DNA from: Bacteroidota bacterium
Lineage (GTDB): Bacteria; Bacteroidota; Bacteroidia; NS11-12g; UBA955
DNA: 37,254 nt
Direction of reading: 5' to 3'
Assembly (NCBI GenBank): GCA_027490055.1
Contig: JAIXYV010000013.1
Location: forward strand, 1 to 37,254
The translations under genes and the position numbers were made by a program. Below, in pieces: positions 1 to 9,018 of this stretch (its first letter is position 1; the number at the start of each line of letters is the position of its first letter). The notes beneath the pieces are model-generated. The model had not been told where the DNA came from, made no database searches, and worked only from the letters and a program-made list of their open reading frames with translations.

Positions 1-282
1 ACCTCTTTCAACATGTCAATTGATGAAAGCAATACTGAAAAAGGCATGCAGATAGACATACTGCCAAATCCTGGCGTTCAAAGTGCCAATATCAGTATCG
101 AAACTGTCAACACTTTGCCATATCAGGTACAGGTATTTGACCCAACAGGAAAACTAATTTTCAGTAAAGATGGCAGCTTGCAGAACGAACAGTTCAGCGT
201 CAGCAATCTCGCAGCTGGTTTGTATTCTGTGACACTGACACAAGGCGATCAGATAATGACCAGAAAATTTGTTGTACAATAA
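1..282 (+). CDS. C-terminal part of a T9SS type A sorted protein (5' end outside window)
   Basis: The frame is open from the first base, so this is the end of a longer protein; the ATG at 13 is internal. The visible residues form a Por-secretion-system type A sorting domain: an 'ILPNPG' strand, then 'YQVQVFDPTGKLIF', a 'LAAGLYSVTLTQGD' segment and the basic terminal strand 'MTRKFVVQ'. In this family the domain directs the protein through the type IX secretion system after Sec export and is then usually removed. The passenger domain is not visible, so the function of the whole protein cannot be stated. The gene ends 51 bases before crtZ with no hairpin terminator between, so read-through is possible but not shown. 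Confidence 0.85.
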   Translation, partial: TSFNMSIDESNTEKGMQIDILPNPGVQSANISIETVNTLPYQVQVFDPTGKLIFSKDGSLQNEQFSVSNLAAGLYSVTLTQGDQIMTRKFVVQ

Positions 283-333
283 ACAGACATTACTTTTAAC
301 AAACTTTTTACCAATCAATTTGTTTTAAACAGC

Positions 334-795
334 ATGAGTATCTTTTGGAACATAATGATTGTTCTTGGCGGGTTCGTTTTCATGGAGGCTACCGCCTGGT
401 TTACACACAAGTATATTATGCATGGTTTTATGTGGAACTGGCATAAAAGTCACCACGAACCACGCAAGGGCCGTTTTGAAAAAAACGACTTATTTGGAAT
501 TGTCTTCGCTTTTGTCTCTGCTGGATTAATCATCACAGGCACTTTGGATGGCAGTCCCGATTGGAAGTTTTATCTGGGACTGGGTATCTTCTTTTACGGT
601 GTAGCGTATTTCCTGGTGCACGATGTTTTTGTACATCAGAGAATGCCATGGTTAAAGAACACCGATAGCACGTATTTCAAAGCCATGCGCTTTGCTCATA
701 AAATCCACCACAAAGTGAGTTCAAAACACGGTGCAGAAGCTTTTGGCTTTTTGTACGTCAGTAAAAAATATTTAGACAAATACCGTCAGAAATAA
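334..795 (+). CDS. crtZ: beta-carotene hydroxylase, sterol desaturase/fatty acid hydroxylase fold
   Basis: This is a membrane di-iron hydroxylase expected to add 3-hydroxyl groups to the beta rings of carotenoids. All histidine boxes of the CrtZ type are present: H25-x4-H30, H37-x2-H40-H41, H96-x4-H101 and H122-x2-H125-H126. Hydrophobic stretches lie at about residues 4-20, 54-70 and 79-95, fitting the usual multi-pass topology. The length of 153 residues is normal for bacterial CrtZ. It sits 3 bases upstream of crtI, which makes a shared transcript very likely. No lycopene cyclase is present in the window, so the cyclic substrate must be made by a gene elsewhere. Identity is strong from the motifs and from the crt context. 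Confidence 0.92.
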   Translation: MSIFWNIMIVLGGFVFMEATAWFTHKYIMHGFMWNWHKSHHEPRKGRFEKNDLFGIVFAFVSAGLIITGTLDGSPDWKFYLGLGIFFYGVAYFLVHDVFVHQRMPWLKNTDSTYFKAMRFAHKIHHKVSSKHGAEAFGFLYVSKKYLDKYRQK

Positions 796-798
796 TCC

Positions 799-2283
799 AT
801 GAAAAAAAGAATTGTAGTTATAGGCAGTGGATTTGCTGGCCTCACGGCTGCTTCATACCTGGCGAAAGCTGGCCATGATGTCACCCTATTAGAAAAAAAT
901 AAACAAACTGGTGGTCGTGCCGCCGTTTGGCAAGACCAAGGTTTTACCTTCGATATGGGTCCGAGCTGGTACTGGATGCCCGAAGTGTTCGAAGAATTTT
1001 TTGCCGATTTCGGTCAGAAAGTCTCCGACCATTACGAGTTAAAACGCCTCGACCCAGGATACAAAATCGAATTTAAAAACGATCAGTCAATCATCGTTCC
1101 TGCTCAGTTAGACGCCCTTAAAAAAGCCTTCGAAGAACGAGAAAAAGGCAGTGGAGCGCGACTGGAAGCTTTCCTTAAAGATGCAGAATATAAATACCAC
1201 ACAGCAATGGCAGATTATGTCAGCAGACTCTCTGATTCTTTTACAGAATTCTTAGAGCCAAAACTGATGATTAAAGCCCTGCAGTTAAATTTATTCTCTT
1301 CGTTAAGAAAGGCCGTAAGAAAAGAATTTAAAGATCCTCTGTTAGTTAGTCTGTTAGAATTCCCTGTTCTCTTTCTTGGTTCTACGCCTGATAAAACACC
1401 AGCCTTATACAGCATGATGAACTATGCCGATCTGGTGAAAGGCACCTGGTACCCGATGGGAGGCATGTACGAAATTGTCAAAGGATTTACTAAAGTAGCT
1501 GAAAGAGCTGGTGTAAAGATATTGTGCGATCACGAAGTGACTGCCATTAACACCAAAGACAATTTAATTGTATCCGTTAGCACTAAACACGGTGTTATTG
1601 AAACTGATGCCGTTATTTCTGGCGCCGACTACAGACATACCGAACAGGTATTGCTCAACAAAGAGGCTCGTGTTTACAGCAATGAGTACTGGGAAAAACG
1701 CACCATGTCTCCAAGTGCTTTGTTGTATTATGTTGGATTGAATAAAAAAGTAGATGGCTTACTGCATCACACCTTGTTCTTCGACGAAGACTTTGAAGAC
1801 CATGCCAAAGAGATATACGAAAATCCGCGCTGGCCAAAACGTCCTTTGTTTTATATGTCTGCAGCCTCTAAAACCGATCCAAGTGTGGCTCCAGAAGGTT
1901 CAGAAAATCTCGTATTCCTGATTCCATTGGCGCCGGGACTGACAGATAGCGACGAAGAGAGAGAAAAGTACTTTAACATAATGTTCGACCGTTTGGAAAA
2001 ACGCTTAGGTCAGACTCTCAGAGATAGTATAGTCGTGAAACGCTCTTATGCAATGCGCGATTTCGAAAGCGATTACCATTCATTTAAAGGCAATGCTTAC
2101 GGACTGGCTAACACGTTAATGCAGACCGCTTTCCTGAAACCTAAAATAAAAAGCAGTAAAATAAAAAATTTACTATACACCGGACAGTTAACAGTACCAG
2201 GGCCTGGCGTACCTCCTGCCATCATCAGTGGAAGAATTGCTGCCAACGAACTCGATAAACTGATTAAAAAAGGTTATCTTTAA
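799..2283 (+). CDS. crtI: phytoene desaturase
   Basis: This is an FAD-dependent desaturase expected to convert phytoene stepwise to lycopene. The N-terminus carries the dinucleotide-binding motif '[20 protein letters not shown]' (residues 5-24), followed by an acidic residue at the end of strand 2 and 'GGRA', as in CrtI and amine oxidases. The C-terminus has the second FAD segment, '[20 protein letters not shown]', typical of bacterial CrtI. The length of 494 residues matches the family. The ATG lies 3 bases after the crtZ stop. crtB follows after about 40-60 AT-rich bases that contain a weak hairpin (AACTTT/AAAGTT near 2306-2321) without an obvious terminator. Confidence 0.95.
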   Translation: MKKRIVVIGSGFAGLTAASYLAKAGHDVTLLEKNKQTGGRAAVWQDQGFTFDMGPSWYWMPEVFEEFFADFGQKVSDHYELKRLDPGYKIEFKNDQSIIVPAQLDALKKAFEEREKGSGARLEAFLKDAEYKYHTAMADYVSRLSDSFTEFLEPKLMIKALQLNLFSSLRKAVRKEFKDPLLVSLLEFPVLFLGSTPDKTPALYSMMNYADLVKGTWYPMGGMYEIVKGFTKVAERAGVKILCDHEVTAINTKDNLIVSVSTKHGVIETDAVISGADYRHTEQVLLNKEARVYSNEYWEKRTMSPSALLYYVGLNKKVDGLLHHTLFFDEDFEDHAKEIYENPRWPKRPLFYMSAASKTDPSVAPEGSENLVFLIPLAPGLTDSDEEREKYFNIMFDRLEKRLGQTLRDSIVVKRSYAMRDFESDYHSFKGNAYGLANTLMQTAFLKPKIKSSKIKNLLYTGQLTVPGPGVPPAIISGRIAANELDKLIKKGYL

Positions 2284-2342
2284 AAACTTAAAAAAAATAG
2301 CATTAAAACTTTTTTAAAGTTGAAGTGTTTACAAAAGAGACT

Positions 2343-3179
2343 ATGTTTGAATTATACGAAAAGACCTCAGAGAGTTGCAGTAAGATAACCACTAACACTT
2401 ACAGCACGTCGTTTTCTCTTGGCATCCGCATGATCGCCAAAGATTACCGCTGGGCCATTTATGGTATTTACGGATTTGTAAGATTGGCAGACGAAATCGT
2501 TGACACTTTTGACAGAAACGATAAGGCCGAGCTTTTGGAGAAATTTAAAAGAGATACTTACGAAGCGATAGAAAAAGGCATCAGCCTGAATCCTATTCTG
2601 CAGTCATTTCAAAAAGTTGTTAGACAATACCAGATTGGAAAAGATTTAATAGAGCCTTTTTTCAATAGCATGGAAGCTGATCTTAGCAAAACGGCTTACA
2701 ACGAATCTCAATACGGTGAATACATTTACGGCAGTGCCGAGGTTGTTGGTCTAATGTGCCTAAAAGTTTTCTGCGATGGCAGCGACGAGGCCTGTAATAA
2801 ATTAAGAGCTCCTGCACGCTCTCTTGGTGCGGCTTTCCAGAAAGTCAATTTCTTAAGAGACATGAAAAGCGATGTGGAAGACAGAGGTAGAGTTTACTTT
2901 CCTCAGTTAGATCTTTCTCAGTTTAACGAAGACATCAAACAAGCCATTATTGACGATGTAAAAAACGACTTCAAATCAGCATATGACGGCATTAAACAAT
3001 TGCCGATGAGTTGCAGATTTGGTGTATACACCAGCTACATCTATTACCTGAAATTGCTGGAAAAAATCGAAAGAAAAAATGCCAAAGAAATTCTTGAAAA
3101 AAGAATCAGAGTAGCCAATTCTGAAAAGATGGCATTACTGGCAAAGTCCTTCTTCAGATTTAAATTCAATGCGCTTTAA
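2343..3179 (+). CDS. crtB: phytoene synthase
   Basis: This enzyme joins two geranylgeranyl diphosphates to give phytoene, the first committed step to carotenoids. Both aspartate-rich motifs of trans-isoprenyl diphosphate synthases are present: D50-EIV-D54 and 'RDMKSDVEDRGRVYFP' starting at R172 (D173, D177, D180). The 'YSTSFSLGI' segment near residue 20 is also characteristic. I chose the ATG at 2343 because it gives the usual short N-terminus and has a purine-rich stretch before it; an in-frame GTG at 2325 would add six residues. The 3' end overlaps the next gene by 11 bases, so the two are probably translationally coupled. Confidence 0.95.
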   Translation: MFELYEKTSESCSKITTNTYSTSFSLGIRMIAKDYRWAIYGIYGFVRLADEIVDTFDRNDKAELLEKFKRDTYEAIEKGISLNPILQSFQKVVRQYQIGKDLIEPFFNSMEADLSKTAYNESQYGEYIYGSAEVVGLMCLKVFCDGSDEACNKLRAPARSLGAAFQKVNFLRDMKSDVEDRGRVYFPQLDLSQFNEDIKQAIIDDVKNDFKSAYDGIKQLPMSCRFGVYTSYIYYLKLLEKIERKNAKEILEKRIRVANSEKMALLAKSFFRFKFNAL

Positions 3180-3648
3180 GCTATTTTTCACGGCCTTCAT
3201 TCTGATGTCTATGGCATCTGATACTACTCTGGAAACGGCAAGAGCGTATTATTTAAAAGGAGGCACTGACAGCAAATCTGCCGAATCGTTAAAAACACTT
3301 ACTACCGGAAAGACAGAAGCTATCTACAAAGCCTACAACGGTGTTGCCTGGGGTTTCTTAGCTAAACACAACAGCAACCCTGTAAACAAACTCTCTTATG
3401 TCAAAAAATCATTAAGTCTGCTAAATGATGCTGTCCTTGCTGATGCTATAAATGTAGAAGTAAGGTTCCTCAGATTTTCTGTGGAAGAGAATATCCCTTC
3501 CATTGTATCTTTTACAAGTCATGTTAGCGGCGATAAGGCGATGATTCTAAACAATCTTCTTCCCTCTCATGCATTTTACAAAACCATGAAAGCCTACTTG
3601 CAACAGTCGAAGAGTCTGACTGAAGCAGAAAAAAAATCCATTAAATAA
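3169..3648 (+). CDS. small exported protein of unknown function, coupled to crtB
   Basis: I do not recognise a named family. The 159-residue product begins with a short basic start and a hydrophobic stretch (about residues 4-16), which looks like a signal peptide. The rest is helical and soluble-looking, with features that recall a single TPR-like unit ('ARAYYLKG' near 25, 'AYNGVAWGFLA' near 55), then 'VEVRFLRFS' near residue 100. It overlaps crtB by 11 bases in another frame, so it is the last gene of the crt operon. From memory, similar small proteins sit next to crtB in other Bacteroidota, but I cannot confirm this here. Its stop codon directly abuts the stop codon of the convergent dnaB. 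Confidence 0.75.
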   Translation: MRFKLFFTAFILMSMASDTTLETARAYYLKGGTDSKSAESLKTLTTGKTEAIYKAYNGVAWGFLAKHNSNPVNKLSYVKKSLSLLNDAVLADAINVEVRFLRFSVEENIPSIVSFTSHVSGDKAMILNNLLPSHAFYKTMKAYLQQSKSLTEAEKKSIK

Positions 3649-5262
3649 TTATTCCCAAGGATTAGAGCCATCTGTTGTGATGTTGGCTCCGGTATCATTT
3701 AACCAGTCGTCGTCAGGTGGTGGGGTATCGCGATTAATAACCGTTTTACCTAACTCATACATGTCCAGCTTCGACGATCCTGCGTCATCTCCATCGGTAT
3801 TGATTTTACTTGAATAGGTTACCACGTTAGAGTAATTCTCATCGTTACCACCCATATAACCTTCCTCATCCCAGTTTTCGAATTTGGCAAGGTGAGAGAT
3901 ATAGCGAACTTTTGCTTCGCCGGTCGGACCGTTTCTATGTTTCGCAATGATAACTTCGCCCTGATTCGGATCGCCATCAAAGCCTCCGCCTTCTCCCAGT
4001 TTATAGTATTCCGGACGCCAGATGAAACCTACCATATCCGCGTCTTGCTCGATACTACCAGATTCCCTCAAGTCACTTAACTGTGGCTTCTTATCACCAC
4101 CCCTCTTCTCAACATCACGACTCAACTGAGCCAGTGCAATGATGGGAATGTTAAGTTCTTTCGCAAGACCTTTTAAGGATCTTGAGATATAACCAATTTC
4201 CTGCTCACGGTTACCATTCTTGTTGCCGGTATCATCACCACGCATCAACTGCAGGTAATCTATCACAATCATTTCGATGTTGTGCTTACTGTGCAAACGA
4301 CGGCACTTAGCCTTTAGTTCGAATACAGGCAAAGATGGGGTATCATCAATAAATATTTTTGCCTTAGCCAGTTTCTGAATTTTAGAGTGAAGCTGTGCCC
4401 ACTCGTGTTCTTCGAGCTGACCTTTTTTAAGTTTTTCTGAAGACAATCCACTTTCAGAAGCAATCAACCTTGTTACCAGCTGAGTGGCGCTCATCTCCAA
4501 AGAGAAGATAGCTACAGGTTTCTGAAAATCGACAGCCGCATTTCTAAGCATTGTTAAAGCCAAAGCTGTTTTACCCATACCCGGACGGGCAGCAAGGATA
4601 ATCAAATCCGACTTCTGCCAGCCTGCTGTAATAAAATCGAGGTTGCGTATACCTGAAGGCACACCCGTTAAACCATCTTTCTTTGCAACGTTGGCTTCAA
4701 TTAAACTGATGGCTTCGTTAATGATATTAGAAATCTCTTTGTAAGAGCGTTTCATTCCATCATTCTTAACTTCATAAAGATCTTTCTCTGTCGCATCCAG
4801 CAATTTGAATGCATCTGCACCATCGTCGTAAGAATCTGAAATGGTTTTACCGGAAATACGAATTAATTCGCGCTGAATAAACTTCTGTATGACAATGTGC
4901 GCATGGTACTGCAGATTGGCTGCAGACGACACTTTACTGGTAAGTTTAGCTATAAAATACGGACCACCAACGATATCCAGGTAGCCTTTGGTTTTTAATT
5001 TTTCGGTCACCGTCAAAATGTCTACCGGCTGATTCTCGTTGTATAAATCGAGCATACATTCGTAAACATACTGGTGATTATCAAGATAGAAATGTTTGGC
5101 TTGTAAAGTCTCCATAGCATCCTTTAATGCTTCCTTTTCAAGCATGATGGCACCCAGGATTGCTTCTTCAAAGTCTGTGGCCTGCGGCGCCATTTTACCG
5201 CCCGCATCAAGTGTGGTGATATCTATTTTTCTGCTCTTCTTTACACTTGGTCTTTCTAACAT
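3649..5262 (-). CDS. dnaB: replicative DNA helicase DnaB
   Basis: This is the hexameric 5'-3' helicase that unwinds DNA at the replication fork. The N-terminal interaction domain spans about residues 28-135 ('EEAILGAIMLE'). A linker leads to the RecA-like ATPase, with Walker A 'ARPGMGKT' at 225-232 and Walker B 'MIVIDYLQLM' at 331-340. The motif 'SDLRESGSIEQDAD' near 396-409 and the arginine region 'AKHRNGPTG' are as expected. After the ATPase core, an acidic, low-complexity tail of about 60 residues ends in 'NPWE'; such tails are common in Bacteroidota DnaB. No intein is present. The gene is divergent from clpC and converges on the crt operon with no spacer. Confidence 0.97.
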   Translation of the reverse strand: MLERPSVKKSRKIDITTLDAGGKMAPQATDFEEAILGAIMLEKEALKDAMETLQAKHFYLDNHQYVYECMLDLYNENQPVDILTVTEKLKTKGYLDIVGGPYFIAKLTSKVSSAANLQYHAHIVIQKFIQRELIRISGKTISDSYDDGADAFKLLDATEKDLYEVKNDGMKRSYKEISNIINEAISLIEANVAKKDGLTGVPSGIRNLDFITAGWQKSDLIILAARPGMGKTALALTMLRNAAVDFQKPVAIFSLEMSATQLVTRLIASESGLSSEKLKKGQLEEHEWAQLHSKIQKLAKAKIFIDDTPSLPVFELKAKCRRLHSKHNIEMIVIDYLQLMRGDDTGNKNGNREQEIGYISRSLKGLAKELNIPIIALAQLSRDVEKRGGDKKPQLSDLRESGSIEQDADMVGFIWRPEYYKLGEGGGFDGDPNQGEVIIAKHRNGPTGEAKVRYISHLAKFENWDEEGYMGGNDENYSNVVTYSSKINTDGDDAGSSKLDMYELGKTVINRDTPPPDDDWLNDTGANITTDGSNPWE

Positions 5263-5505
5263 GATGCGAAACTACTTTCTTTAAAAGGAATCTACAATTT
5301 ATATTATGCAGATTATATTGTTTAAACATTGTTAATATCCTTTAGGGAAAAACTAAATTGGACAGTAGTCAATTAAAAAATAGGTTAGATTTGCCATAAT
5401 GACTTCTGTTAGACGAAATGTCATGAAGCACATTAAAAAAACAGATTGGCATTATTATAGCAACAAATAAAAAACAATCACAATAAAACAAGAGAGCGGA
5501 TAAAT

Positions 5506-5524
5506 GCGTTAAACGTTTAAACGC
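5506..5524. promoter_or_regulatory. palindromic candidate operator upstream of clpC
   Basis: The core TTAAACGTTTAA (5509-5520) is a perfect 12-base palindrome, extended by GCG on the left and CGC on the right with one unpaired A (5521). It lies about 30 bases upstream of the clpC -7 element, a position suited to a regulator. No known Bacteroidota heat-shock operator is recognised in it. Confidence 0.35.
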
Positions 5525-5550
5525 CTCAACTAATAATCACAAATAATCCT

Positions 5551-5558
5551 TAACTTTG
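5551..5558 (+). promoter_or_regulatory. -7 element of the clpC promoter (Bacteroidota type)
   Basis: TAACTTTG matches the Bacteroidota primary-sigma -7 consensus TAnnTTTG exactly and lies 14 bases before the clpC ATG. No TTG is seen at the usual -33 distance. The leader would be very short. Confidence 0.45.
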
Positions 5559-5572
5559 TTAAAGCAATAAAA

Positions 5573-8116
5573 ATGGAAGCAAAATTTTCTCCGAGAGTCA
5601 AAGAAGTCATACAATTCAGTCGCGAAGAAGCGATTCGTCTTGGACATGATTACATCGGCACCGAACACCTTCTTTTAGGTATCATCCGCGAGGGTGAAGG
5701 CACTGCGCTTACTACCCTTAAAAATCTTGAGATAGATGTTATTCGTCTTAAGAAAACCATAGAAGATACTATTAAAGGTACCGCAACCGGTGTCAGCAAT
5801 CTTGGCAATATCCCTCTCACCAAACAGGCAGAGAAGGCTTTAAAGATTACGTATCTGGAAGCTAAAATATTTAAAACCGAAACAATTGGCACCGAGCATT
5901 TGCTCTTGTCTATTTTAAGAGACGAAGACAATATCGCTTCTCAGGTGCTGGCTCAATACGGTATCAACTACGATTTTTTCAAGCAAACCTTGCTAGACGG
6001 CGGTAGTGGTTCTTACCGTCCGAAAGATACTCCCAGCAATGCGTTTGAAGACGAAGGTGGCGAAGCACCTGAGGACCGCAAAATAGAAGACATTAAAAAG
6101 AAGAATCCAAAATCCAATACCCCTGTTCTGGACAATTTCGGAAGAGATCTAACCAAACTGGGTGAAGAGGGTAAACTGGATCCAATCGTTGGTCGCGAAA
6201 AAGAAATAGAACGTGTGTCTCAAATTCTTTCTCGACGCAAGAAAAACAATCCAATCTTAATAGGTGAACCTGGTGTTGGTAAAACCGCCATTGCAGAAGG
6301 TTTAGCACTGCGCATCATCCAAAGAAAAGTATCAAGAGTATTGTTCAACAAACGTGTTGTTACTTTGGATCTGGCTTCTCTGGTTGCAGGCACCAAATAC
6401 CGCGGTCAGTTCGAAGAAAGAATGAAAGCCATTATGTCTGAACTTGAAAAAGCCAATGATGTTATTTTGTTCATCGACGAGATCCATACCATAGTTGGTG
6501 CCGGTGGCGCAAGCGGAAGCTTAGATGCCAGCAATATGTTTAAACCTGCCCTGGCAAGAGGCGAGGTGCAATGTATTGGTGCCACCACATTAGATGAATA
6601 CCGTCAGTTTATTGAGAAGGACGGCGCCCTTGAAAGACGTTTCCAGATGGTGATGATTGAACCGGCTTCTCCAGAAGAATCTATCGAGATTCTCAACAAC
6701 ATCAAAGAAAAATACGAAGACCACCATCACGTTACTTATACTTCTGAAGCTATTGAAGCTTGTGTGAAATTAAGTAACCGCTATATCACCGACAGAAATC
6801 TGCCAGATAAAGCCATTGATGTTCTGGATGAGGTAGGTGCCCGTGTGCACATCACCAATATCAATGTACCAGATGAAATAGTTGATCTTGAAGCGCAGAT
6901 TGAAGCCATTAAACTTGAAAAAATCGCGGTAGTGAAAAGTCAGAAATACGAAGAAGCTGCGCGATTGAGAGATAAGGAGAAAAACCTGATCAATATGCTG
7001 GATGCTGCCAAACTGAAATGGGAAGAAGAAACTGTCAGCAACCGTTTTGTGGTAACAGAAGAAAATGTGGCTGAAGTAGTTGCCATGATGACAGGTATTC
7101 CGGTTAAACGTATCGGTCAGAGCGAAGGCAAAAAATTACTGACCATGGAGAGCGACCTCAAGCAGCGCGTTATCGGTCAGGATAAAGCTATTGAAAAGTT
7201 AGCTAAAGCGATTCAGAGAACCAGAGCGGGACTGAAAGATCCGAATAAACCAATTGGATCATTTATCTTCCTGGGACCAACAGGCGTGGGTAAAACCGAA
7301 CTTGCTAAAGCCTTAAGCGAGTACATGTTCGACAACAACGATGCGCTTATAAGAATTGACATGAGTGAGTTCATGGAGAAATTTGCGGTAAGTCGTTTGG
7401 TTGGAGCGCCTCCAGGTTACGTTGGATACGAAGAAGGTGGATTGCTTACTGAAAAAGTAAGACGTAAACCATACGCCGTTGTTTTATTCGACGAGGTTGA
7501 AAAAGCCCACCCGGATGTTTTCAATATCATGTTACAGATTCTGGATGAAGGTCATATTACCGATAGCTTAGGCAGAAAGGTAGATTTCAGAAACACGGTC
7601 ATTATCATGACATCCAATATTGGTTCTCGTCAGTTAAAAGATTTCGGTACTGGTGTTGGTTTTGCTACCAGCAATAAAATTTCCAATTCTGATTCTGAAA
7701 GCAAACAGGTTATCGAAAGTGCTTTGAAGAAATTCTTCTCACCTGAGTTCTTAAACAGAGTAGATGATGTTATTGTCTTCAACAGCTTAGAGAAGCCAGA
7801 CATTATCAAAATTCTGGATATTCAGATTAAGAAAATGCTTAAGCGCATCGAAGATCTTGGCTACACTGTAAAGCTGAGTGACGAGGCGAAGGAGTTTATC
7901 GCCGACCATGGTTTCGACAGCAAGTTTGGCGCCCGTCCGCTATACAGAGCTATGCAGAAGTATCTCGAAGATCCACTGGCAGAAGAAATTCTGAAAGGAG
8001 AAATCATTGAGGGCACTTCAGTAACTGTAGAGCTAGACAAAGAAAATAACACTTTAAAAGTCATCAATGGCACGCCAAAGAAAGGCCGAAAGCCAAAGGT
8101 TGATAAGGGTGAATAA
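5573..8116 (+). CDS. clpC: ATP-dependent Clp protease ATP-binding subunit ClpC
   Basis: This is an AAA+ unfoldase that feeds proteins to ClpP. It has the double Clp N-domain (residues 1-145, with the paired '[12 protein letters not shown]' and '[12 protein letters not shown]' repeats). AAA module 1 has Walker A 'GEPGVGKT' with K237. A middle region contains a UVR-like segment '[13 protein letters not shown]', typical of ClpC rather than ClpB. AAA module 2 has Walker A 'GPTGVGKT' with K574, followed by the D2-small C-terminal domain. The length of 847 residues fits ClpC. The tail after the ATPase is basic ('[13 protein letters not shown]'). It has its own promoter-like element upstream and a strong terminator downstream, so it is probably monocistronic. 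A partner clpP, mcsA or mcsB is not in the window. Confidence 0.96.
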   Translation: MEAKFSPRVKEVIQFSREEAIRLGHDYIGTEHLLLGIIREGEGTALTTLKNLEIDVIRLKKTIEDTIKGTATGVSNLGNIPLTKQAEKALKITYLEAKIFKTETIGTEHLLLSILRDEDNIASQVLAQYGINYDFFKQTLLDGGSGSYRPKDTPSNAFEDEGGEAPEDRKIEDIKKKNPKSNTPVLDNFGRDLTKLGEEGKLDPIVGREKEIERVSQILSRRKKNNPILIGEPGVGKTAIAEGLALRIIQRKVSRVLFNKRVVTLDLASLVAGTKYRGQFEERMKAIMSELEKANDVILFIDEIHTIVGAGGASGSLDASNMFKPALARGEVQCIGATTLDEYRQFIEKDGALERRFQMVMIEPASPEESIEILNNIKEKYEDHHHVTYTSEAIEACVKLSNRYITDRNLPDKAIDVLDEVGARVHITNINVPDEIVDLEAQIEAIKLEKIAVVKSQKYEEAARLRDKEKNLINMLDAAKLKWEEETVSNRFVVTEENVAEVVAMMTGIPVKRIGQSEGKKLLTMESDLKQRVIGQDKAIEKLAKAIQRTRAGLKDPNKPIGSFIFLGPTGVGKTELAKALSEYMFDNNDALIRIDMSEFMEKFAVSRLVGAPPGYVGYEEGGLLTEKVRRKPYAVVLFDEVEKAHPDVFNIMLQILDEGHITDSLGRKVDFRNTVIIMTSNIGSRQLKDFGTGVGFATSNKISNSDSESKQVIESALKKFFSPEFLNRVDDVIVFNSLEKPDIIKILDIQIKKMLKRIEDLGYTVKLSDEAKEFIADHGFDSKFGARPLYRAMQKYLEDPLAEEILKGEIIEGTSVTVELDKENNTLKVINGTPKKGRKPKVDKGE

Positions 8117-8136
8117 TATTTATAAATTTTACAATT

Positions 8137-8165
8137 AAACCCGGTCTATCAGATCGGGTTTTTTT
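8137..8165 (+). terminator. rho-independent terminator of clpC
   Basis: An 11-pair stem (8137-8147 with 8151-8161, one G-T pair) with loop ATC, containing AAACCCG / CGGGTTT, is followed by T residues to 8165. It lies 20 bases after the clpC stop. Confidence 0.9.
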
Positions 8166-8169
8166 ATTT

Positions 8170-8241
8170 ATTTTGACATATAGACTTTATCTGATTCGAT
8201 GCATTATTTTGACACATAGACTTTATCTAATTCGCCGCATT
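8170..8241 (+). repeat. tandem duplication of the left terminal motif (2 x 36 bases)
   Basis: Bases 8170-8205 and 8206-8241 are two adjacent 36-base copies with four mismatches, each starting ATTTTGACA and ending GCATT. The inner copy (8206-8241) matches the inverted right end at 9876-9905 better than the outer one does. Confidence 0.85.
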
Positions 8242-8250
8242 AACAAGTAG

Positions 8251-8442
8251 ACATAGAACACATTAAGTTTACCTATCCAAATATGTTTCCGTTAGCCTCA
8301 CTTTGTTCGGTGTTTATACTGCTATCAAGTTTTGTACTTTAACATATAGTATTCGTAGCTGATTCATGTTTGTGTTGGTTTTGTAAAACATCACATATAA
8401 ATAATTAATTAAATTTTTTGTAGCCTTCGGACCAGCGGTCCA
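8251..8442 (+). repeat. left repeat unit L1
   Basis: This 192-base unit starts ACATAGAACACATTAAG, has CCTCACTTTGTTCGG in the middle and ends with the hairpin GGACC-AGC-GGTCC (8429-8441). It is nearly identical to the unit that starts exactly 200 bases later. Confidence 0.9.
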
Positions 8443-8450
8443 AGGTAAGG

Positions 8451-8642
8451 ACATAGAACACATTAAGTACATAAATCCAAATATGTTTCCGTTAGCCTCA
8501 CTTTGTTCGGTATTTATACTGCTATCAAGTTTTGTACTTTAACATATAGTATTCGTAGCTTATTCATGTTTGTGTTGGTTTTGTAAAACATCACATATAA
8601 ATAATTAATTAAAATTTTTGTAGCCTTCGGACCAGCGGTCCA
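8451..8642 (+). repeat. left repeat unit L2
   Basis: This is a 192-base direct copy of L1 with only a handful of differences, including the same terminal hairpin at 8629-8641. It is followed by an extra spacer hairpin (8650-8679) that is missing after L1. Confidence 0.9.
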
Positions 8643-8649
8643 TAGCCTG

Positions 8650-8679
8650 CCCCGTATAGAACTTTGTTCTTATACGGGG
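8650..8679. repeat. spacer hairpin between L2 and L3
   Basis: CCCCGTATA (8650-8658) pairs with TATACGGGG (8671-8679), and GAAC (8659-8662) pairs with GTTC (8666-8669) around a TTT loop, leaving one bulged T at 8670. It has no T-tract on either side, so it is not a normal terminator. A related spacer with the same flanks (TACCCC and GGGCAGGCT) lies between the right units at about 9611-9650. Confidence 0.75.
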
Positions 8680-8687
8680 GTAAAAGG

Positions 8688-8830
8688 ACATAGAACACAT
8701 TAAGTAAACATATCCAAACATGTTTCCGTTAGCCTCACTTTGTTCGGTGTTTATACTGCTAACAAGTTTTGTACTTAACATATAGTATTCGTTGCTGATT
8801 CATGTTTGTGCTAGTTTTTATAATACATCA
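8688..8830 (+). repeat. left repeat unit L3, 3' end decayed
   Basis: This copy starts with the same ACATAGAACACATTAAG and keeps close similarity to L1/L2 up to about 8830. It then drifts, and the GGACC hairpin end is missing before the GxxExxY gene. Confidence 0.85.
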
Positions 8831-9018
8831 AGTTTATAACTTTTAATATATAGTAAAGCTCCTGAGAACTCTCTTCTTTTTAGTTGATTTGTTTCTTGAC
8901 AAATTTTATCAGCCCACTAGTGCCAATTCCCTAACAATATTGAATTATAATTTTTAGAAATTGTATTATTTCTTACAGAATGGGGCCAAACGAAATAAAT
9001 TATGTCGCAATTTTGAGT

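Larger units (their letters stand above)
5263..5572. other. divergent intergenic region dnaB / clpC
   Basis: This is a 310-base AT-rich gap between two divergent genes, with no credible reading frame. It contains a -7-like element for clpC (5551-5558), a palindrome-based inverted repeat (5506-5524), another isolated TAGATTTG at 5386-5393, and a weak inverted repeat ATGAC...GTCAT around 5399-5424. No clear promoter for dnaB could be assigned; a TAGTTTCG on the minus strand is only 5 bases from the dnaB start. Confidence 0.6.

Noticed and set aside
8650-8679. Integron attC-like hairpin site
   Set aside because: No integron integrase, no attC core sites and no cassette array; the hairpin is part of the repeat spacer.
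8251-8860. Regularly spaced repeats that could suggest a CRISPR array
   Set aside because: The units are about 190 bases long with a 200-base period and there are no short repeats with unique 30-base spacers and no cas genes.
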